Below are positions 6,140 through 7,311 of a stretch of 7,311 nt of DNA, piece after piece. Made by a program: the position numbers and the translations under genes. The notes beneath the pieces were generated by a model, which saw only the letters and a list, made by a program, of their open reading frames with translations, was not told the origin of the DNA and did not search any database. The stretch is from positions 1-7,311 of the forward strand of contig JARXKO010000039.1 in NCBI GenBank assembly GCA_030271595.1, read 5' to 3'. The DNA is from Pseudomonadota bacterium. Its GTDB lineage: Bacteria; Pseudomonadota; Alphaproteobacteria; Sphingomonadales; Sphingomonadaceae. The stretch's first letter is position 1, and each line of letters opens with the position of its first letter.

Positions 6140-6586
6140 ATGCCCAAGATCGACCTTGCGCGAATCGAACAGACTTCCACCACCGGTTACCCGCCGCCGT
6201 TCAATGAGGCGGTCGCCGGACGGCATTACCGCCGCCTTGGCCCGGCGCTCGGGCTGAAAGATTTCAAGGTCAGCGAAGTCATGCTCGAACCCGGTGCGTG
6301 GTCGTCGCAGCGCCACTGGCACGACGGCGAGGACGAGTTCCTGGTCATGCTCGAAGGGGAAGCGGTGCTGGTCGAGGATGAGGGCCCGACGGTGATGCGT
6401 GCGGGCGACATGGTCGCCTGGGCCAAGGGCGTTCGCAACGGCCATCATCTGATCAACGAAAGCGCGGCGCCCTGCCGCTTCGTCTGCTTCAGCGGCGGGG
6501 AGGTCACCTGGGGCGAGTATTCCGACATCGACATGCAATTCCACGCCGACGGCCGCTACCGGCACAAGGACGGCACGCCTTATTGA
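6140..6586 (+). CDS. Single-domain cupin protein
   Basis: A 148-residue protein with one cupin barrel and no other domain, probably cytosolic since no signal peptide is visible. Cupin motif 1 is GAWSSQRHWHDGEDEFLVML, supplying His59, His61 and Glu65 as likely metal ligands. Motif 2 is GDMVAWAKGVRNGHHLINES, with His102 or His103 as the fourth ligand; the usual PxG is AKG. The N-terminus (MPKIDLARIEQTSTTGYPPP) and C-terminus (a YSDIDMQFHADG then YRHKDGTPY pattern) match a widespread uncharacterised proteobacterial family, so an enzyme activity cannot be named. The second of two close ATGs is chosen from ribosome-site spacing; the first (6134) would add Met-Ala. It is divergent from dapE and overlaps the convergent GST gene by 7 bp. 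Confidence 0.9.
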   Translation: MPKIDLARIEQTSTTGYPPPFNEAVAGRHYRRLGPALGLKDFKVSEVMLEPGAWSSQRHWHDGEDEFLVMLEGEAVLVEDEGPTVMRAGDMVAWAKGVRNGHHLINESAAPCRFVCFSGGEVTWGEYSDIDMQFHADGRYRHKDGTPY

Positions 6587-7248
6587 GCGCCGCCCTCTTC
6601 ATAGGCTTCGATCACCCACGGCTCGTCCTGAGCCTTGTCGACCCATTCGGCGACATGGGGCTGGGAGAGCACGGCCTTCATGTAGATGCCGGCGAAACTG
6701 GGGACGGCCACGCCATAGGTGATGAAGCGGGTCACGACCGGTGCGAACATGATGTCGGCGGCCGACCAATTGCCGAACAGGAAATCGCCGGTGCCGCCAT
6801 AGCGCGCCCGCGCCTGGGCCCAGGTCTGGAGGATCCGGTCGATGTCCTGGCGGACCTCCTCGCTGAGCTCCTGCTTGGCATAGCTGCGGCGGACGTTCAT
6901 CGGCAATTCGCGGCGCAGGCTGGCGAATCCCGAATGCATTTCCGCCGCCATCGAGCGGGCCATTGCGCGGGCGCCGATTTCCTCGGGCCAGTATACTTCG
7001 CGCCCGACGCGCTCGGCGAGGAATTCGATGATCGCAAGGCTGTCCCAGACGACGCAGTCGCCGTCCCACAGGATCGGCACCTTGCCGCCGCCGGGGGCGA
7101 ATTCGTCACCTTCGCGCCGTTCTTCCCATTCGGCGTCGAACATCGGCACGACCAGCTCTTCGAACTCCTCGCCCGATTGCTTGACCGCGAGCCAGCCGCG
7201 GAACGACCAGCTCGAATAGGCGCGATTGCCGATGATGAGCTTGAGCAC
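6580..7248 (-). CDS. Glutathione S-transferase family protein
   Basis: A 222-residue cytosolic GST-like protein. The thioredoxin-fold N-terminal domain (about 1-80) opens with LKLIIGNRAYSSWSFRGWLA; Ser12 or Ser13 stands where Ser-type GSTs place the residue that activates glutathione. Val57-Pro58 (KVPIL, the cis-proline) and Asp69-Ser70 (WDSLAIIEFLAE) are the usual glutathione-binding positions. The helical C-terminal domain (about 90-215) has GNWSAADIMFAPV, the conserved N-capping box with Asp165. The substrate is unknown; this subgroup resembles zeta/Ser-type or maleylacetoacetate-isomerase-like GSTs, but that is only a likeness. The start is GTG at 7248, supported by AAGGA (7262-7258) with 9-nt spacing; that site overlaps the stop codon of the preceding minus-strand gene, suggesting coupling. 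Confidence 0.92.
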   Translation of the reverse strand: MLKLIIGNRAYSSWSFRGWLAVKQSGEEFEELVVPMFDAEWEERREGDEFAPGGGKVPILWDGDCVVWDSLAIIEFLAERVGREVYWPEEIGARAMARSMAAEMHSGFASLRRELPMNVRRSYAKQELSEEVRQDIDRILQTWAQARARYGGTGDFLFGNWSAADIMFAPVVTRFITYGVAVPSFAGIYMKAVLSQPHVAEWVDKAQDEPWVIEAYEEGGAQ

Positions 7249-7260
7249 TGCTGATTGTCC

Positions 7261-7311
7261 TTAGGCGAAGGCGGCGGCGAGGATCGCGGTGCGCAGCTCG
7301 GCGATGCCCGC
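7261..7311 (-). CDS. C-terminal end of an unidentified minus-strand gene
   Basis: An open minus-strand frame enters from the right edge and ends at TAA (7263-7261), giving AGIAELRTAILAAAFA at the C-terminus. Twelve bases separate its stop from the GST start, and the GST ribosome site (AAGGA) overlaps the stop codon. This arrangement supports a real gene in one operon with the GST. Sixteen residues are too few to name a family. Confidence 0.45.
   Translation of the reverse strand, partial: AGIAELRTAILAAAFA

Noticed and set aside
1..7311. A novel defence, mobile or biosynthetic system
   Set aside because: Every substantial gene belongs to a known housekeeping or common family. There is no transposase, integrase, att-like repeat, array or shift in base composition.

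Overview
The window is GC-rich (roughly two thirds G+C), densely packed bacterial chromosome. Its genes are housekeeping and envelope genes of alphaproteobacterial type: a SecB chaperone, a Tim44-like TimA protein, MltA, an Smr protein, a GGDEF-EAL protein and DapE. Gene content and protein style suggest an order-Sphingomonadales organism (Sphingomonas-like). That placement is inferred from familiarity with these families, not from a search. I see no mobile element, phage gene, CRISPR array, tRNA or rRNA.

Left part (1-893): a minus-strand pair, secB followed by the 5' end of murJ (lipid II flippase, running off the left edge). Next comes a 197-bp divergent intergenic region with a plausible timA promoter, a small perfect inverted repeat, and a terminator-like hairpin with a T-run on the secB side, inside the probable secB leader.

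Middle (894-3233): a tight plus-strand cluster timA-mltA-smr with overlapping ends. timA and mltA share a GTGA overlap, and mltA and smr overlap by 23 bp. timA and smr both use TTG starts and mltA uses GTG. This looks like one translationally coupled operon for a membrane-anchored Tim44-like protein, an outer-membrane lytic transglycosylase and a putative Smr nuclease. It is followed by a two-TM GGDEF-EAL protein (3309-4991) with an intact EAL active site and an AGDEF variant lacking the inhibitory site.

Right part (4988-7311): dapE (minus), convergent with and overlapping the GGDEF-EAL gene. Its reading frame is broken by one in-frame TAG at 5573-5575, where the family has a conserved Ser; the rest of the 374-codon frame is intact on both sides. 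Divergent from dapE with only 27 bp between starts is a single-domain cupin gene (plus). This converges with and overlaps a glutathione S-transferase-like gene (minus), which follows the last 16 codons of an unidentified minus-strand gene at the right edge.

Nothing here looks like a new defence or mobile system. The most notable signal is the amber codon in dapE, normally a gene for lysine and peptidoglycan precursor synthesis. The next is the terminator-like hairpin in the secB leader.
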